From positions 62,001 to 126,000 of the forward strand of contig CALOBA010000071.1 of NCBI GenBank assembly GCA_942491465.1: DNA of 64,000 nucleotides. Reading direction: 5' to 3'. Both the position numbers and the translations under genes were made by a program. This DNA comes from CALOBA01 sp942491465. GTDB taxonomy: Bacteria > Pseudomonadota > Gammaproteobacteria > Chromatiales > Chromatiaceae. Position 1 is the stretch's first letter, and every line of letters begins with the position of its first letter. The notes under the pieces are model-generated. The model worked only from the letters and a program-made list of their open reading frames with translations, made no database searches and had not been told where the DNA came from. Positions 16,685 through 26,014 of this stretch are shown piece by piece.

Positions 16685-17698
16685 ATGTTCTATTTGATCG
16701 TGCTGCCGCCGCTGGCGATCATCGCCACGGTGCTGATTTTTTTGTCGTTGCAGCCCGGTTCGCTGCGCGTCGAGCGCAGTCTGCCCATGCGGGTACCGCC
16801 CGCGCGGGTGTTTGCCGCGGTGCGTGATCTGCGCGGCTTGCCGTCGTGGAGCCCCCGGCTGCTGCATGAGCCGGATGCGCGGGTGGAGTTCAGCGATGCG
16901 GCCGATCAGGAGGGGAGCTGGTATAGCTGGGAGGGCAAGCACATCGGCAGCGGGCGGCTGACCCAGAGCTTTCTCGCCGAGCCGTTCCGCATCGAGCATC
17001 AGTTGCGTTTCAGCCGTCCGTTCAAGTCCACCAGCGAAGTCTGGTGGGCCTTCGCCGAGCTGAACGACGACGAGGGGCCGGGGACGCAGGTGACCTGGGG
17101 GATGAACGGGCGGATGCCGTTCCTGCTGCGATTTTTGACCCCTTTGATGCGCGACGCCTTGGCCAAAGACTTCGAGCTGGGCTTGGCGATGCTGCGCGGT
17201 CGGCTCGACCCCGACTCGGAGCATCCGCAGATCCGCTTTGTCGGCGAGACCGAGCTCGAGGATCGGCAGGCCCTGACGATCCCCTACAGCGGCGGCCTGG
17301 ACGCCATGGTCGAGGCCATGGAGGAGGGCTTTCCCCGCTTGGCCGCGGGGCTGTCCGAGCAAGGGCTTCAGCCGCCGGGGCCGCCGTTTACCGCCTACCA
17401 CCGAGTCAACGCCAAGGCGACCCAGTTCAGCTGTGACCTGGCCATGCCGGCGCCGGACGGTGCCGATGGCGGTGAGTTGGCCCTCAAGCGCTTCGCCGGC
17501 GGGCGCTATTTCCTGACCGAGGTCCAGGGCAGCTACGACTTTCTCGGTGCGGCCTGGTACAGCATCATGGGACATCTGCGCATGTACAAGCTCAGGCAGG
17601 ACTCGGCACGGCCGTCGCTGGAGGTCTATGTCGTCGATCCGAACAGTGCCGAGGACAGCAATGCGCTGCTGACGCGGATCTACGTGCCGATCCGCTGA
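16685..17698 (+). CDS. SRPBCC-domain protein with GyrI-like C-terminal domain
   Basis: A 337-residue protein. It begins with one N-terminal membrane segment (LIVLPPLAIIATVLIFLSL). A START/polyketide-cyclase-like SRPBCC domain follows (about 28-165, with LPMRVPPARVFAAVRDLRG and LPSWSP). The C-terminal half (about 180-337) resembles the GyrI-like/effector-binding fold, including LTEVQGSYDFLGAAW and YVPIR at the end. These folds bind small hydrophobic ligands; the actual ligand is unknown. It sits upstream of rpoZ but 231 bp away, so is probably separate. Confidence 0.75.
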   Translation: MFYLIVLPPLAIIATVLIFLSLQPGSLRVERSLPMRVPPARVFAAVRDLRGLPSWSPRLLHEPDARVEFSDAADQEGSWYSWEGKHIGSGRLTQSFLAEPFRIEHQLRFSRPFKSTSEVWWAFAELNDDEGPGTQVTWGMNGRMPFLLRFLTPLMRDALAKDFELGLAMLRGRLDPDSEHPQIRFVGETELEDRQALTIPYSGGLDAMVEAMEEGFPRLAAGLSEQGLQPPGPPFTAYHRVNAKATQFSCDLAMPAPDGADGGELALKRFAGGRYFLTEVQGSYDFLGAAWYSIMGHLRMYKLRQDSARPSLEVYVVDPNSAEDSNALLTRIYVPIR

Positions 17699-17929
17699 CC
17701 GGAAACGCCGGCATCCTGCGCGTTCTGCGACCGGCTCGACGCCCGCACCCCGCCGGTCGTCCCCGCATCCGCTCATGTCGCGGACACCAAGGCGGGTTTT
17801 CTGTTATGGTTTGTGCATCCACCTTCGTGTGCATCACGGGCCATCCAGCCCGCGTTTTCCCGTGCCCGATTATCAACATCCCCGATGCGCCCGCCTCAGT
17901 CACGGTGCATCGGCCGTCCGGAGTCATTG

Positions 17930-18208
17930 ATGGCAAGAATTACTGTCGAAGATTGTCTCGACCACGTCGACAACCGGTTCGATCTGGTCCTGATCTCATC
18001 GCGCCGCGCGCGCCAGCTTGCCAACGGCGTCGAGCCGCTGCTGCCCTGGGAGAAGGACAAGCCCACGGTCATGGCCCTGCGTGAGGTGGCGGCGGGTCTG
18101 GTCCGCCCCGAGACCCTGGAAGAAGGGGAGCGGGCCGCGGCCGATGCCGCCCAGGCCCTGGAGCGCGCCCTGGCCGAGGAGTTCGCCGCCCAGGAGCGGG
18201 AAGACTAG
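17930..18208 (+). CDS. rpoZ: RNA polymerase omega subunit
   Basis: A 92-residue subunit that stabilises RNA polymerase and forms part of a ppGpp site. It starts MARITVEDCLDHVDNRFDLV and contains SRRARQLANG, both diagnostic. The usual partner gmk is not upstream; spoT is downstream, as commonly seen, but a family A element has inserted between them. The ATG at 17930 gives the canonical N-terminus. Confidence 0.96.
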   Translation: MARITVEDCLDHVDNRFDLVLISSRRARQLANGVEPLLPWEKDKPTVMALREVAAGLVRPETLEEGERAAADAAQALERALAEEFAAQERED

Positions 18209-18235
18209 CGTGGCCTAGCCCCGTCGCTGTCTTGG

Positions 18236-18332
18236 TCAAGGTTCAGAAACAAGTGGTGCAGACGCAACCACGAAACGGCCAATCAAAAGGTTCAGCGAGC
18301 GGGCGTCTGCGCCACTTGTTTCTGAACCGATC
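18236..18332. mobile_element. Family A element, 97 bp (copy 2)
   Basis: Inverse orientation relative to copy 1 (starts TCAAGGTTCAG, ends CCGATC). Flanked by perfect 5-bp duplications CTTGG (18231-18235 and 18333-18337). Lies in the rpoZ-spoT gap. Confidence 0.92.
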
Positions 18333-18400
18333 CTTGGCGCCCGAGCGGCGGTCGATGCCGCCACCGGCGCGTCCAAGGGGTTCATCTCCACCCGCAGTCC

Positions 18401-20794
18401 GTGCCGTATCCGATGCAAGCTCCGGTCGTTGCCAATCCAGTCCCTCCCGTACCCCGACCCATCCGAGGCGTCGGGAAGCGGTCCCCGGTGTCTGCCGGTG
18501 TCGCCGCGGAGGATCAATCCTCGGCCGAGCAGACGGCGCTCTGCGAGCCGGTCGCCGCCACGCCTGAGCCGCAGGAGTGTCCCGGGGCAGCGCCGCCGCA
18601 GGAGCCCGCCGCTCCCGGCAGCAGCCGCGAGCCGCACCGCCCGGCCTATCGCATCGCCGATCTCTGCGCACAGCTGGAGTCGTATCTGCCGCCGGAGCAG
18701 ATCCGCGAGGTCTACGATGCCTTCCTGTTCGGCGCCGAGGCCCACCATGGCCAGCAGCGTCAGTCCGGCGAGCCCTATATCTTTCACCCGCTCGCGGTGG
18801 CGCGCATCCTCGCCGAGATGCGCATGGATCATAAGTGTCTGATGGCGGCGATCCTGCACGATGTGATCGAGGACACGGGCACCAGCAAGGAGCAGCTGGC
18901 AGAGCGGTTCGGCGACGAGGTGGCGGCGCTGGTGGATGCGGTCAGTAAGCTGACCCAGATCGACTTCAAGACCCGTGCCGAGGCGCAGGCCGCCAACTTC
19001 CAAAAGATGATGCTGGCGATGACCCGCGATATCCGCGTCATCCTGATCAAGCTGGCCGATCGGCTGCACAACATGCGCACGCTGGGGGTGATGCTGCCGC
19101 CGAAGCGTCGGCGCATCTCGCGGGAGACGCTGGAGATCTATGCCCCGATCGCCAATCGGCTCGGCATCAACAGCATTCGCCTGGAGCTGGAGGAACTCGG
19201 CTTTCGCCATCATTGGCCCTGGCGCTACTGGGTGCTGGAGCGCGCCGTGAACGGCGTGCGCAGCCACCAGAAGGAGGTCGTCGGCAAGGTCGAGGCGGCG
19301 ATCGGCCAGCGGATGATGCAGGAGCACATCGACGCCGAGGTCTTCGGTCGCCAGAAGCACCTGTACAGCATCTATCGCAAGATGCAGAACAAGTCGCGGG
19401 GCTTTCGCGAACTGGTGGACGTCTTCGCCTTTCGCGTGGTGGTCGATCGGGTGGATACCTGCTACCGCGTGCTCGGGCAGATGCACAGCCTGTACAAACC
19501 CATGCCGGGACGTTTCAAGGACTACATCGCCATCCCCAAGTCGAACGGCTATCAGTCTCTGCATACGGTCTTGTTCGGCCCCCAGGGGATGCCTATCGAG
19601 GTGCAGATCCGCACCCGCGACATGCATCGTATCGCCGAGTCCGGCATCGCCGCCCATTGGCTCTACAAGGCCGGGGCCGATGGCGGTGCGCCTCAAGGGC
19701 TGGCGTCGGAGTGGCTGCAGAACCTGCTGGAGATGCAGAAGGACTCCGGGGACTCCCAGGAGTTTCTGGAGCACGTCAAGGTGGACCTGTTCCCGGATGA
19801 GGTGTACGTGTTCACGCCCAAGGGCGGGATCATGGTCATGCCGAAAGGCGCGACCATTGTCGATTTTGCCTACGCGATCCACTCCGATATCGGCAATACC
19901 TGCGTTGCCGGACGGATCGACCGGCGCCTGTCGCCGCTGCGCAGCGAGTTGCACAGCGGCCAGACTGTCGAGGTCATCAGTTCGCCCGTGGCAAAGCCGA
20001 ATGCGTCCTGGCTCAACTTTGTCGTCACCGGCAAGGCCCGGGCCAATGTTCGCGGCTATCTAAAGAACCTGCAGCAGCGCGAGGCCGAGGCCCTTGGCCG
20101 GCGCCTGCTGAATGCCGAGCTGGCCGCCTTCGAGCTGAATCTGGATCGGCTCGGTGACGACCCGATCAGCGCCTACGCGGCGACGGCGGGGCTCGGCTCG
20201 GCGCATCAGCTGATGGTCGAGATCGGTCTCGGCAATCGCCCGCCGGTGCTGGTCGCCCGGCGGCTGGCCGATGCGGCCCGCGGCGGCAGCGAGGAGGCCC
20301 GCGCCGAGTCGGCCAAGGACGCGGTGGCAGGCCGTGCCGCGTCGGAACCTGGTCGTCTCGCGCTGCGCGGCACCGAGGGCATGGTGGTCAACTTTGCCCG
20401 CTGCTGCCGGCCGATCCCCGGCGACGGCGTCGTCGGGCTGTTCAGCCCCGGCAAGGGGATCGTCGTCCACCGGCTGGAGTGCGGCAACCTGCGCGAACTC
20501 AATGCCCGCGGCGATAAGTGGATCGATGTCGAATGGTCCGACGATGCCGTTACCGAGCTGGCCACGACGATCCGTGTCGAGGTCGGCAATCGCCGCGGCG
20601 CGCTGGCGACCATCGCCGCCGCCATCGCCGAGCAGGGGTGCAATATCGAGAACGTCCAGTCCCGCGAGAAGGACGGCACGAGCTCCACCCTGGACTTCCT
20701 GGTCAATGTCCGTGGCCGCAGACACCTGGCGACGGTGATGAAACGGCTGCGTCAGATCCCGCTGGTGATGCGGATTGCGCGGTTGTCGCGTTGA
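18401..20794 (+). CDS. spoT: Bifunctional (p)ppGpp synthetase/hydrolase SpoT
   Basis: A 797-residue RelA/SpoT enzyme setting the alarmone level. After an 85-residue Pro-rich variable N-terminus comes the HD hydrolase domain, with intact motifs HPLAVARIL and LHDVIEDT, so hydrolysis is expected. The synthetase domain follows (about 320-480, with YKPMPGRFKDYIA). A TGS domain (about 470-530, VYVFTPKGGIMVMPKG) and a C-terminal ACT domain (IRVEVGNRRGALATI) complete it. The exact start is uncertain (GTG 18401 or ATG 18413). The family A element upstream separates it from rpoZ. Confidence 0.93.
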   Translation: MPYPMQAPVVANPVPPVPRPIRGVGKRSPVSAGVAAEDQSSAEQTALCEPVAATPEPQECPGAAPPQEPAAPGSSREPHRPAYRIADLCAQLESYLPPEQIREVYDAFLFGAEAHHGQQRQSGEPYIFHPLAVARILAEMRMDHKCLMAAILHDVIEDTGTSKEQLAERFGDEVAALVDAVSKLTQIDFKTRAEAQAANFQKMMLAMTRDIRVILIKLADRLHNMRTLGVMLPPKRRRISRETLEIYAPIANRLGINSIRLELEELGFRHHWPWRYWVLERAVNGVRSHQKEVVGKVEAAIGQRMMQEHIDAEVFGRQKHLYSIYRKMQNKSRGFRELVDVFAFRVVVDRVDTCYRVLGQMHSLYKPMPGRFKDYIAIPKSNGYQSLHTVLFGPQGMPIEVQIRTRDMHRIAESGIAAHWLYKAGADGGAPQGLASEWLQNLLEMQKDSGDSQEFLEHVKVDLFPDEVYVFTPKGGIMVMPKGATIVDFAYAIHSDIGNTCVAGRIDRRLSPLRSELHSGQTVEVISSPVAKPNASWLNFVVTGKARANVRGYLKNLQQREAEALGRRLLNAELAAFELNLDRLGDDPISAYAATAGLGSAHQLMVEIGLGNRPPVLVARRLADAARGGSEEARAESAKDAVAGRAASEPGRLALRGTEGMVVNFARCCRPIPGDGVVGLFSPGKGIVVHRLECGNLRELNARGDKWIDVEWSDDAVTELATTIRVEVGNRRGALATIAAAIAEQGCNIENVQSREKDGTSSTLDFLVNVRGRRHLATVMKRLRQIPLVMRIARLSR

Positions 20795-20801
20795 TCCAGC
20801 A

Positions 20802-22505
20802 TCAACCATCCCGCCCGCCGAGCGGGACCTCCTCCGGCTCCGGCTGAATCGGTGCGTAGGCGCTGCCGCGCACCTCTGACACCAGACTGTCGACCTCGTC
20901 GGATTCGACCCCCAATGCCTGCAATGTGACTGCGGCCAGGCGTAGCGCCGCCTCCTGAGTCTCGGGAAAGGCATCGGTGGCGCCGGCGCGTTCCAGCGCC
21001 GCACAGGTCACCAGGTCGCGAGCACGGGCGATGATCTTCACCGTCGGTGCCCTGGCGCGGATCAGCTCGGTGGCGCGGATGGCCGCCGCGGCGTTATCGA
21101 TGGTCAGCACCACCAGGGAGACGCCGTCGATGTCGGTGGTGTCGAGCAGCTTCGGATCGCAGATGTCGCCATAGAACACCGGGTGGCCTTGGTCGCGCCA
21201 GTAGCGGACCAGTTCCGCGTCCGCTTCGAAGGCCAAAAACGGGATCTGATGCTGCTCGAAGACGATGCCGACGGCATGCCCGACCCGCCCGTAGCCGCCG
21301 ATGACGGCCGTTGCGGTGGGCCGGGCGTCGGCGGGCAACGCCAGCGTCGGATCGATGCGGGTCTGGGACTCCGGCAGCCGCCCGGCGATGCGCTCGCCGA
21401 GCCGGATCAGCACCGGCGTCAGCAGGATGGTCAGCGAGATGATCGCCACCGCCATGATGAACAGCCGGTCGTCGATGATGCCGAGCACCTTGGCCGCGCC
21501 GAAGATGACGAAGCCGAACTCGCCCGCCTGTCCGAGCAGGAAGGCGACGCGTACGGACTCCGCCCGGCCGATGCCGAACGCCAGGCACAGCCCCACCAGG
21601 ACCAGGACCTTGATGGCCGTTATCGCGAGCACATGCATCGCGAACAGCCCCGGCGATGCGGCGACCACGCCGAGGTCCAGCGACATGCCCACGGCGACGA
21701 AGAACAGGCTCATCAGCAGGCCCTTGTGTGGCTCGACGCTGGCCTCGATCAGCAGGCTGTACTTCGACCCCGACAACGACAGCATGACGCCCATCAGGAA
21801 GGCGCCCAGGGCCATGGACATCCCCGCCTGTTCCATGGCCCAGGCGGCGAGCAGCACCGCGGCGAGGACAATCAGTAGAAATCCCTCGCGGTTGTTGTCG
21901 GCGGCGAGTCGGTCCAGCAGCCGCGGCACCAGCCAGTAGCCCGCCCCCAGCACCAGGCCGAGCATGGCGACGACGATGCCGACCTGCTCCCACAGCGGGA
22001 CCTCGTCGGACAGCGGTCCGGAGTGGGCGAGCACCGGCAGCAGCGCGATCAGCGGCACGACGGCGATGTCCTGCATCAGCAGCACCGAAAAGGCGGTCTG
22101 TCCATGGACCGTGGCCAGCCGTCCCTGCTCATGCAGCGTCTGCACCACCAACGCCGTCGACGACAGGGCGAGGCTGAGCCCGAACAGTAGCGCCAGTCCC
22201 CAGTTCGGCTGGAACAGCCGGAACCAGGCCGCGATCAACAGGCCCGAGACCAGGATCTGCAGCGATCCCAGCCCGAACAGGCTGCGGCGCATGGCCCAGA
22301 GCCGTTGCGGGTGCATCTCCAGGCCGATGACGAACAGCAGCAGCACCACCCCGAGCTCGGTGAAGTGGCGCAGGTCCTCCACATGGGCGGTGACCGACGG
22401 CCCCGGTGTATGCGGCCCGACCAGCACGCCGGTGACCAGCAGCCCGAGGATCGAGCTGAGCCCGAAGCGACGGAACAGGGCGACGGCCACCGCGGCGACG
22501 GCCAC
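20802..22505 (-). CDS. Kef-type CPA2 monovalent cation:proton antiporter with TrkA-N domain
   Basis: A protein of about 567 residues with some 12 membrane segments. It contains the CPA2 signature GLSLALSSTALVVQTL and LLMQDIAVVPL. The cytosolic NAD-binding RCK domain begins AVIGGYGRVGHAVG near residue 405. It resembles KefB/KefC/YbaL potassium efflux systems, but the gating ligand and ancillary KefF/KefG subunit are not evident. The start is uncertain: the GTG at 22505 leaves the first helix short, and the frame stays open upstream through DPKSFVSSALLL, so a non-ATG start further out is possible. Confidence 0.85.
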   Translation of the reverse strand: MAVAAVAVALFRRFGLSSILGLLVTGVLVGPHTPGPSVTAHVEDLRHFTELGVVLLLFVIGLEMHPQRLWAMRRSLFGLGSLQILVSGLLIAAWFRLFQPNWGLALLFGLSLALSSTALVVQTLHEQGRLATVHGQTAFSVLLMQDIAVVPLIALLPVLAHSGPLSDEVPLWEQVGIVVAMLGLVLGAGYWLVPRLLDRLAADNNREGFLLIVLAAVLLAAWAMEQAGMSMALGAFLMGVMLSLSGSKYSLLIEASVEPHKGLLMSLFFVAVGMSLDLGVVAASPGLFAMHVLAITAIKVLVLVGLCLAFGIGRAESVRVAFLLGQAGEFGFVIFGAAKVLGIIDDRLFIMAVAIISLTILLTPVLIRLGERIAGRLPESQTRIDPTLALPADARPTATAVIGGYGRVGHAVGIVFEQHQIPFLAFEADAELVRYWRDQGHPVFYGDICDPKLLDTTDIDGVSLVVLTIDNAAAAIRATELIRARAPTVKIIARARDLVTCAALERAGATDAFPETQEAALRLAAVTLQALGVESDEVDSLVSEVRGSAYAPIQPEPEEVPLGGRDG

Positions 22506-22645
22506 CAGCAGCAGGGCGGATGAGACGAAGGATTTCGGGTCGATGGCGGGCCTCGCGCTCAGGTGTCGGTAGTGATCGATGGGGGTCGGGCTTGTCGAGG
22601 TCGGCGACCGCGGCGCGTGAGCGCCTGGTCTCTGCGAAGGCTTAG

Positions 22646-22742
22646 GATCGGTTCAAAAACAAGTGGTGCAGACGCCCGCTCGCTAAGCCTTTTGATTGGC
22701 CGTTTCGTGGTTTCGTCTGCACCACTTGTTTCTGAACCTTGA
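22646..22742. mobile_element. Family A element, 97 bp (copy 3)
   Basis: Starts GATCGGTTCAAAAACAAG, ends TTGTTTCTGAACCTTGA. Flanked by perfect CTTAG duplications (22641-22645 and 22743-22747). Lies between the antiporter gene and the 3' end of cpoB. Confidence 0.92.
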
Positions 22743-22777
22743 CTTAGCGCCTCGGTGTCGTTGCGGTTGTGGCGCCC

Positions 22778-23722
22778 TCAGTCCCCGCCCTCGCGGGCGA
22801 TGCGATCCAAACGGCCCTTGGCCAGCCGCCCTTCGGTGGTCGCCGGAAAACGGGCGATGACCTGCGACAGCGTGCTGCGGGCCTTCTCGCGGTCGTCCTG
22901 CTCGTGATAGATGTAGCCGATCTTCAGCAGTGCCCCCGGGACCTTGGAACTGTTGGGGAAGTCGGTCATCAGCCGGTTGAACTGGGCCAGGGCGGACGCG
23001 TAGTCGCGGGTGATGTAGGCGATCTCGCCGAGCCAGTAGCGGGCGTTGTCGGTGAATTGCCCGCGGGGGAAGCTGACCACCAGCTGGTTGAAGGCGTTGC
23101 GGGCGCCATCGTAGTCCCGCGCCTTGAGCAGGTCGAAGGCCTCGCGGTAGGCCTCACGCTCGCTGCCCGCCGTGGTCTCCGGCGATGGCAGCGACAGCAG
23201 GCCGGAACCGCTGTCGGGCTGATCCGTGGTTGCGGCGCTGAGGCTGGTGGTCGTGCCCGGGGGCACCGTGGGCGCCGTCGGCGTTGCGCCAGCATCGATG
23301 GCGCCGTCGCCGCTGCCCGGCAGCGTCGGGCGCAGGCGCAGATCCGCGCTGGGCAGCGGGCGTGCCGAGACGTTGCTGTCCGGGGTCCCGAGGGGGGCGG
23401 CGGTCTGGTCCAGCCCGCCGAGACGGCTGCCGCGACGCATGCGCTCGAGCTCGTACTGATGCACCTCCACCAGGCCGCGCAGCTCCTGCAGGTCCTGCTG
23501 CATGCGCTGGACCTGCAGCAGCAGATCCGACAGGCTCTCGCTGGCGAGCATCCGCTCCAAGCGCTCGAGGCGGGCCTCGACGACGGGGTCGGCGGCCATC
23601 GCCGGTGTCGCCAACAGCGACAGCATCAGCAGCAACGACAGGCCGCGGGCGCCGCACCGGCGGCGGCAAGACGCCACCGCTCGGGGGCGGGCGGTGGGGC
23701 GAAGGGATCTCGAAGGGGTCAT
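22778..23722 (-). CDS. cpoB: Cell division coordinator CpoB (YbgF)
   Basis: A 314-residue periplasmic TPR protein linking Tol-Pal to septal peptidoglycan synthesis. Signal peptide ends GLSLLLMLSLLATPAMA. A short trimerising coiled coil follows (RLERLERMLASESLSDLLLQ), then a Pro/Thr linker and C-terminal TPRs (from about 195: AYREAFDLLKARDYDGARNA, YWLGEIAYITRDY). The start is the ATG at 23722, since GGAG lies 6 nt upstream. The ATG at 23734 has its Shine-Dalgarno region inside a family A element and is less likely. Last gene of the tol-pal locus. Confidence 0.9.
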   Translation of the reverse strand: MTPSRSLRPTARPRAVASCRRRCGARGLSLLLMLSLLATPAMAADPVVEARLERLERMLASESLSDLLLQVQRMQQDLQELRGLVEVHQYELERMRRGSRLGGLDQTAAPLGTPDSNVSARPLPSADLRLRPTLPGSGDGAIDAGATPTAPTVPPGTTTSLSAATTDQPDSGSGLLSLPSPETTAGSEREAYREAFDLLKARDYDGARNAFNQLVVSFPRGQFTDNARYWLGEIAYITRDYASALAQFNRLMTDFPNSSKVPGALLKIGYIYHEQDDREKARSTLSQVIARFPATTEGRLAKGRLDRIAREGGD

Positions 23723-23737
23723 CGTGGGCTCCATTAG

Positions 23738-23834
23738 GATCGATTCAAAAACAAGTGGCGCAGACGCCCGCTCGCTGAACCTTTTGATTCGCCGTTTCTT
23801 GGTTGCGTCTGCACCACTTGTTTCTGAACCTTGA
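23738..23834. mobile_element. Family A element, 97 bp (copy 4), between pal and cpoB
   Basis: Flanked by ATTAG (23733-23737) and CTTAG (23835-23839), matching at four of five positions. The right duplication contains the pal stop codon (TTA, 23836-23838). The left one starts 11 bp beyond the cpoB ATG. The hairpin-forming 97 bp therefore fills the whole pal-cpoB gap of the transcript. Confidence 0.9.
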
Positions 23835-23835
23835 C

Positions 23836-24363
23836 TTAGTAGACCAGCTCGACGCGCCGGTTCTTGGACCAGGCACTCTCCCCGTGTCCGGGATCATCCG
23901 GGCGCTCCTCGCCGTAGCTCAGCGTGCTGATCCGCTCCGGGGGCACGCCTTCGGCGATCAGGTAGCGCTTGATGGCATCGGAGCGGCGGTCGCCGAGGGC
24001 CAGGTTGTAGTCGCGGGTGCCGCGTTCGTCGGTGTGGCCTTCCAACATGACGCGGGCGCCAGGGTCATTGAACAGGTAGCCGGCGTGGACGCGCAGCAGG
24101 TCGGCGTATTGGGGGCGGATCTCGGAGGTGTCGTAGTCGAAGTAGACCGTGCGTTGGCGCAGCGGGCTGGACGGGTTGTCGAGGGGCGACAGCTGTACCG
24201 GCCGGGTCGGCGGCAGCGACGGCGGCGGCGTTGGGCGACGCGACAGCCCATCCAGGTCCCGGGCGCTCGGCGGCGGGTCCTCGACGGGGGGCGTGGTCGG
24301 GCAGCCGCCGAGCAGCAGGGCCGCGGCGAGCAACAACAGCATCGGGGGCAGGCGCGGGTTCAC
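23836..24363 (-). CDS. pal: Peptidoglycan-associated lipoprotein Pal
   Basis: A 175-residue outer-membrane lipoprotein. The lipobox LLLGGC follows the hydrophobic signal, then a proline-rich linker (to about 62). The OmpA-like domain (TVYFDYDTSEIRP to the C-terminus) carries the peptidoglycan-binding motif LEGHTDERGTRDYNLALG and NRRVELVY. It lies 41 bp after tolB. Its TAA stop is part of the target duplication of a family A element; the protein end is not truncated compared with the family. Confidence 0.95.
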   Translation of the reverse strand: MNPRLPPMLLLLAAALLLGGCPTTPPVEDPPPSARDLDGLSRRPTPPPSLPPTRPVQLSPLDNPSSPLRQRTVYFDYDTSEIRPQYADLLRVHAGYLFNDPGARVMLEGHTDERGTRDYNLALGDRRSDAIKRYLIAEGVPPERISTLSYGEERPDDPGHGESAWSKNRRVELVY

Positions 24364-24404
24364 GGGGCTCTCCTGGATTTCGCGGATGGGCGCGGTGGGA
24401 TGGG

Positions 24405-25700
24405 TCAGTTCAGCAGCGGCGACCAGGCCGGCTCGCGCACCTCTCCGGTGTCCTGAGACAGGCGCTGGATGGCCCCTCCGCCGCCGAGCGGGGTCACCGC
24501 GAGCACGCCGCGACCATTGTTCTGGGTGGCGTAAATTACCATGCTCCCGTTCGGCGCGAAACTCGGCGACTCGTCCAGGTTGCCGGGGCTGAGCAGCCGG
24601 CGGCTGCCGCCGCGGGCGTCGGTCATGATCACCCGGAACTGCCCGCCGATGCGGCTGACCATCACCAGCGAGCGCCCGTCCGGCGCATAGGACGCCGCGG
24701 CGTTGTAGTCCCCCTCAAAGGTGACCCGCGAGGCGCTGCCGCCGCTGGCGGAGATGCGATAGATCTGCGGCCGCCCGCCGCGGTCGGACGTGAACAGCAG
24801 GTGGCTGCCGTCCGGCGACCAGGACGGCTCGGTATCGATGGCATAGTGGTCGGTGAGCCGGATCACCTGGCGGCTGTCCAGGTCGAGCACATAGATGTCC
24901 GGGTTGCCGTCTTTCGACAGCGTCATCGCCAGCCGCCGCCCGTCCGGGGAGAACGCCGGCGAGCCGTTGATGCCGTCGTAGCTGGCCACCCGCTCGCGCC
25001 GGCCCGTGGTCAGCTCCTGGACATAGATGGACGACTTGCGGTCCTCGAAGGAGACATAGGCGAGCCGCCGCCCGTCCGGCGACCAGGCCGGCGCCATCAG
25101 CGGATCCGGCGAATCGACGATGGTCTGCGGGTTGAAGCCGTCGGCGTCGGCCACGCGCAGCGTCACCCGCTCCTTGGGGCCGCGCCCGCGGGAGGTGACA
25201 TAGGCGATGCGGGTCGCAAACACACCGGGCGTGCCGGTGAGCTGCTCGTAGATCGCATCGGCAATGCGGTGTGCGGTATGGCGCAGGCCCTTGGCGGTGC
25301 TCGGCAGGGACTTCGCCGCGAGCTTCTTGCCGCTGTAGACGTCGTACAGGCTGAAACGCAGGCTGTAGCCGCCGCCGGGCCCCGGGGCGACCTCGCCGAT
25401 GACCAGATTGTTCATGCCCAGCAGCTGCCACTCGCGGAAGTCGATATCGGCCTCGCGGGTCGGCAGCACCAGCATTTCGCGTCGGGGCATGGGCAGAAAG
25501 CGCCCGCTGCGGGCCAGATCCGCCGAGATGATCTCGGCCAGGTCCAGCGACACGCGGGCGCCGTCGACATCGCCGAAGGGCGCGATGGCGATGGGCTGGG
25601 CACCCTCGATGCCGCCGGTAATCTCGATGGTGAGCCGGGCCTGGGCGGTGCCGGCGGCGAGCAGGAGCGCGAGCAGCGCCAAGGTGAAGAGCTGTTTCAT
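24405..25700 (-). CDS. tolB: Tol-Pal system beta-propeller protein TolB
   Basis: A 431-residue periplasmic protein that contacts Pal and TolA. The signal peptide is MKQLFTLALLALLLAAGTAQA. An N-terminal alpha/beta domain covers about 22-160, followed by a six-bladed propeller with repeated SPDGRRLAYVS/SPDGSHLLFTS-type blades. Length matches E. coli (430). Unlike the usual operon, tolA is not directly upstream: two plus-strand genes intervene, so tolB-pal-cpoB probably need their own promoter in 25701-26014. Confidence 0.96.
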   Translation of the reverse strand: MKQLFTLALLALLLAAGTAQARLTIEITGGIEGAQPIAIAPFGDVDGARVSLDLAEIISADLARSGRFLPMPRREMLVLPTREADIDFREWQLLGMNNLVIGEVAPGPGGGYSLRFSLYDVYSGKKLAAKSLPSTAKGLRHTAHRIADAIYEQLTGTPGVFATRIAYVTSRGRGPKERVTLRVADADGFNPQTIVDSPDPLMAPAWSPDGRRLAYVSFEDRKSSIYVQELTTGRRERVASYDGINGSPAFSPDGRRLAMTLSKDGNPDIYVLDLDSRQVIRLTDHYAIDTEPSWSPDGSHLLFTSDRGGRPQIYRISASGGSASRVTFEGDYNAAASYAPDGRSLVMVSRIGGQFRVIMTDARGGSRRLLSPGNLDESPSFAPNGSMVIYATQNNGRGVLAVTPLGGGGAIQRLSQDTGEVREPAWSPLLN

Positions 25701-26014
25701 GATGCCGTTTGTCCGGGGCGTCCGGTTGCGTCTTGGGAAGCGGGTGGTGGAGGGGCGCGGGAGCGTCGGTCGGGACCTCGCCGACGGCCTTCGGTTCGGC
25801 GGATTATGCCAAATCGCGCCGCCGCGAAGGGTCTTCGGCCGACCGGCAGGTCGTTTATTGTCGGCCGACCCTACCCCCTTAGGCCGATTGAAAGGCCCCG
25901 CGGGTTTCTTGGCGAGGCACTTGGCTTTGGCCCAGGGCGGTCAACGCAACCGCACTTTCCAGGTTAAGATGCGGCAGCAACCGACTCACCGGAGCCCGAG
26001 CCCCGCAGACCGAC
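25701..26014. other. Intergenic region upstream of tolB
   Basis: Divergent spacer between tolB and the DUF29 gene. It contains a GGCCGACC motif repeated at about 25847 and 25863 on either side of an AT-rich TTTATTG, a possible promoter or operator area. No clear -35/-10 pair is seen. Confidence 0.35.
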
